Source: Bacillota bacterium
GTDB taxonomy: Bacteria > Bacillota > Clostridia > Lachnospirales > Bianqueaceae
Direction: 5' to 3'
NCBI GenBank assembly: GCA_017467985.1
Contig: JAFUJY010000237.1
Span: 1-9,107, forward strand
Length of the DNA stretch: 9,107 bases
Shown here: positions 7,210-9,107 of the stretch, one piece after another
Numbering within the stretch: the stretch's first letter is position 1
Layout: the number at the start of each line of letters is the position of its first letter
Made by a program: the position numbers and the translations under genes
The notes under the pieces: generated by a model
What the model was told of the DNA's origin: nothing
The model's database searches: none
The model's input: only the letters and a program-made list of their open reading frames with translations

Positions 7210-8610
7210 TTATTCTGTCGCTTCGGGTTCTGCCGGAAGCAGATCCTCCAGCGCAGTCATCCATGATTCAAATTCAGTTCGGGTAATATATACCGTAGGA
7301 CTGAATTTACCGCCGCCCTGGTCTTTTACCAGGCCGAGCATATACGCTCTTTGTACAGCCGCCTTGGCCTCATCGGTGCTGCACTCATTAATGTCCTCGA
7401 AGGTGTCGTCATATGTCAAGGCAATGGAATCGTACAGTTCTCGGTGATTCTGACGCAGTAACCGCATCATCCATACCGCCATCTGCTCACGTCTTACCCC
7501 TTCATTGGGAAGCAACGTATTCCCTGCATCCACAATGGCACCCTGGGCCAAATGATATACCAAAATACTTTCCGGAGACTGGGCATTATAGGCATAATCT
7601 CGGAACTGATTCTCCGGACTCTTCTCATACGCTTCCTGGGAAATGCCAAAGATCTGTGCCAACCGCACCAGGCCATCTAACCGGCTGATTTCACCGATGG
7701 AATCCGGTCCGGAACTGGTATAGGACCATACCTGCTCCACCGTAGTCAACAATTCATCATTACACCAGATTTCACAGGCAAAGGACACTTCATAACGTGT
7801 ATCTGTATTATACATCTCCAGAGGATACACACTCATGGTCTGCACCAATTGGAACTGTTCCTGAGGAAGCACGATGCTTGTCCCCACTTCCTGTCCCCGT
7901 TTGGTGTCTGTCAATGTGAACTTCACATGACGAAACTCCAGCGGCTCACCGCCGGGAGTATAATAAGTAATGGTTATGGGCTCGCCAATCAAATAACGAC
8001 TGGTACTTTGCGCCACGGCACTGGGAACCTCATCCCCCAAACGCGCCAGGGAACAGTTACCCACTTCCTGCTGACCTGCGTAAGGGTACATGACCATGAT
8101 ATCGCTCCATACTGCGCCTTTCGAGCTGCCCAGGAGCACACAGCCATAGTCTTCGGTGATTCCGTACCCCACCCCATCATAACCGGGATGCAGCAGCGCA
8201 TAGCGCTTGGCCGGATCATGCAGAGCATATTTTAGCATTTGAGTGTAATCGGTGGTTCGGTTCGCATTGATCTCCAGCACCGTCTGCCCATCGTATCCTG
8301 CATATAACACACGATCCATGGCACTTACACCGGTAAATCCCTCTGCATATTGAACTTCCAGCCCAGCCGCCTTTTTGGCACTATACATATAGTAGCTGTG
8401 GTTCTGAGCTGCCTGTCTCAGTTCCGATACAATACTCAGGGTTTTAAGCCCCAGATTATTGCGCAGACCGTTGAGCGCATCATTGGTCCGATATCGGCTC
8501 TGCAGCTCCGTCACCGGCTCTTCGCCGCCGTTTGCTGCAGATACCACCGGAACTAAGCACAGTGCAAGGATCAGCAGGAGCACCCAAAGGTGCTTCTGCC
8601 ATTTATTCAT
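7210..8610 (-). CDS. Secreted CAP (SCP-like) domain protein with C-terminal SLH repeats
   Basis: A 466-residue exported protein. The N-terminus is a signal peptide (MNKWQKH, hydrophobic core WVLLLILALCLVPV, likely cleavage after VSA at 25). Residues about 38-175 resemble a CAP/SCP domain: LNGLRNNLGL (46-55), the AAQNHSYYMYS block with His71 (67-77), MDRVLYAGYDG (98-108), and LLHPGYDGVGYGI (139-151). The usual 'SPGHR' is DPAKR (132-136), so one active-site His is replaced by Lys135. A middle part (about 205-300) is beta-rich, with no family I recognise. The C-terminus has SLH-like repeats: a partial one near 304-325, one near 336-385 (FRDYAY ... LLPNEGVRREQMAVWM) and one near 404-452 (FEDINE ... 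LGLVKDQGGGKFSPTVYITRTEF). SLH domains bind cell-wall polysaccharide, so it is probably held on the surface; the role is unknown. An upstream in-frame GTG at 8625 exists, but GAGG 9 nt before the ATG at 8610 favours that start, overlapping gyrA by 8 nt. Confidence 0.8.
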   Translation of the reverse strand: MNKWQKHLWVLLLILALCLVPVVSAANGGEEPVTELQSRYRTNDALNGLRNNLGLKTLSIVSELRQAAQNHSYYMYSAKKAAGLEVQYAEGFTGVSAMDRVLYAGYDGQTVLEINANRTTDYTQMLKYALHDPAKRYALLHPGYDGVGYGITEDYGCVLLGSSKGAVWSDIMVMYPYAGQQEVGNCSLARLGDEVPSAVAQSTSRYLIGEPITITYYTPGGEPLEFRHVKFTLTDTKRGQEVGTSIVLPQEQFQLVQTMSVYPLEMYNTDTRYEVSFACEIWCNDELLTTVEQVWSYTSSGPDSIGEISRLDGLVRLAQIFGISQEAYEKSPENQFRDYAYNAQSPESILVYHLAQGAIVDAGNTLLPNEGVRREQMAVWMMRLLRQNHRELYDSIALTYDDTFEDINECSTDEAKAAVQRAYMLGLVKDQGGGKFSPTVYITRTEFESWMTALEDLLPAEPEATE

Positions 8611-9107
8611 CCATCTTATCCTCACGAATGCGGGCTACACTTACAACCTTAACGCCCTTATCCAAACCGATCAACTTCACACCGGAAGTTACACGGCCAA
8701 TCTTAGAAACATCGGCCACTCTCAGACGAATGATAACGCCCTCGGAGGTGATCAGCAGCATATCCTGCTGCTCCTTCACAACCTTAAAGCCAACCACATC
8801 ACCGGTCTTAGGAGTGATCTTATAATAACGAATACCCTTACCACCACGGTGCTGTACCGGGAACTCATCCATATCGGTACGCTTACCCATGCCGCTTTCT
8901 GTTACTGCCAGCACAGTCTCGCCCTCACTCTTCAGCTGCATTCCGATCACTTCGTCCCCTGCATCCAGAGTAATACCACGAACACCCATGGAAGTACGGC
9001 CGGTAGCACGTACATCATTTTCGTGGAAACGGATCATCTGACCCTTCTTGGTGGCCAGCAGAACCTCTTCGTCACCATCCGCACGCTTTACTTCGATCAG
9101 TTCATCA
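8603..9107 (-). CDS. gyrA: DNA gyrase subunit A, C-terminal end (5' part outside window)
   Basis: The last 167 residues of GyrA, entering from the right edge. Gyrase introduces negative supercoils using ATP; this piece belongs to the C-terminal beta-pinwheel that wraps DNA. Pinwheel-blade motifs are visible in order: LLATKKGQMIRF (16-27 of the fragment), VRATGRTSMGVRGI (32-45), a 'Y-variant-free' VQHRGGKGI (84-92), LLITSEGVIIRLRV (117-130), and GRVTSGVKLIGLDKGVKVVSVARI (137-160, split in two conserved halves). The GRTSMGVRGI and final GVKLI...VVSVARI blocks fit GyrA rather than ParC. The RGGKG seen here is the later blade copy, not the canonical GyrA box, which lies upstream of the window. 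The tail after VSVARI is only REDKMDE, without the long acidic tail of enterobacterial GyrA. The stop codon overlaps the next gene by 8 nt. Confidence 0.94.
   Translation of the reverse strand, partial: DELIEVKRADGDEEVLLATKKGQMIRFHENDVRATGRTSMGVRGITLDAGDEVIGMQLKSEGETVLAVTESGMGKRTDMDEFPVQHRGGKGIRYYKITPKTGDVVGFKVVKEQQDMLLITSEGVIIRLRVADVSKIGRVTSGVKLIGLDKGVKVVSVARIREDKMDE
8620..8623 (-). promoter_or_regulatory. Ribosome binding site deciding the CAP-SLH start
   Basis: GAGG within the last gyrA codons lies 9 nt before the ATG at 8610. It picks this ATG over the GTG at 8625, which has no comparable site and would add five residues (MRIRW) before the signal peptide. Confidence 0.6.

Noticed and set aside
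5968..7266. A 432-codon open frame on the plus strand opposite the aldolase gene
   Set aside because: It mirrors a gene with clear family motifs, its product shows no recognisable domain, and no good ribosome site was seen. Long antisense frames arise from the codon bias of the true gene.
8782..8855. Canonical GyrA box
   Set aside because: The RGGKG in VQHRGGKGI fits the later blade repeat just before the C-terminus; the DNA-wrapping box proper should lie several hundred residues upstream, outside the window.
9022..9042. Taking the ATG at 9037 as the start of a small 144-residue gene
   Set aside because: The frame stays open to the right edge, and the upstream residues (DELIEVKRADGDEEVLLATK) continue the GyrA pinwheel, so this is the 3' end of gyrA.

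Overview
The window looks like chromosomal DNA from an anaerobic, gut-type member of the Clostridia. I infer Oscillospirales/Ruminococcaceae-like ancestry from the style of the proteins and the mid-range GC, not from a diagnostic marker. All seven recognisable genes lie on the minus strand, so the window reads from its right end to its left. Coding density is very high. No stretch over about 70 bases lacks a gene, and I see no tRNA, rRNA, insertion sequence, CRISPR array or integrase.

Right part (9107 to 3396): the window opens inside the 3' end of gyrA (DNA gyrase subunit A). Its last bases overlap the start of a secreted protein with a degenerate CAP/SCP domain followed by S-layer homology (SLH) repeats. 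After 21 nt comes a double-length class II aldolase/adducin protein. A 71-nt gap with a strong 10-bp hairpin leads to a malic enzyme. After 17 nt comes a PLP-dependent O-acetylhomoserine sulfhydrylase (MetY type). A textbook intrinsic terminator sits directly behind the MetY stop codon. The spacing suggests one long transcription unit, or two units split at the hairpin.

Left part (3344 to 1): a MATE-family multidrug/sodium antiporter starts only 22 nt past the terminator T-tract. It overlaps by 11 nt a large glycoside-hydrolase-like gene that runs off the left edge of the window. That protein has no signal peptide and resembles the GH106 alpha-L-rhamnosidase group.

Functionally, the middle genes are central and sulfur metabolism: aldol cleavage or dehydration of a sugar phosphate, malate to pyruvate, and sulfide or methanethiol capture into homocysteine or methionine. 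The flanking genes are housekeeping (gyrA), cell envelope (CAP-SLH) and transport plus glycan degradation (MATE, glycosidase). The points most worth a second look are the second half of the aldolase, which has lost most metal-binding residues; the possible link of that aldolase to MetY in methylthio-sugar salvage; the hairpin before the malic enzyme; and the lack of room for a promoter between the terminator and the MATE gene. I did not find clear evidence of a wholly new system.
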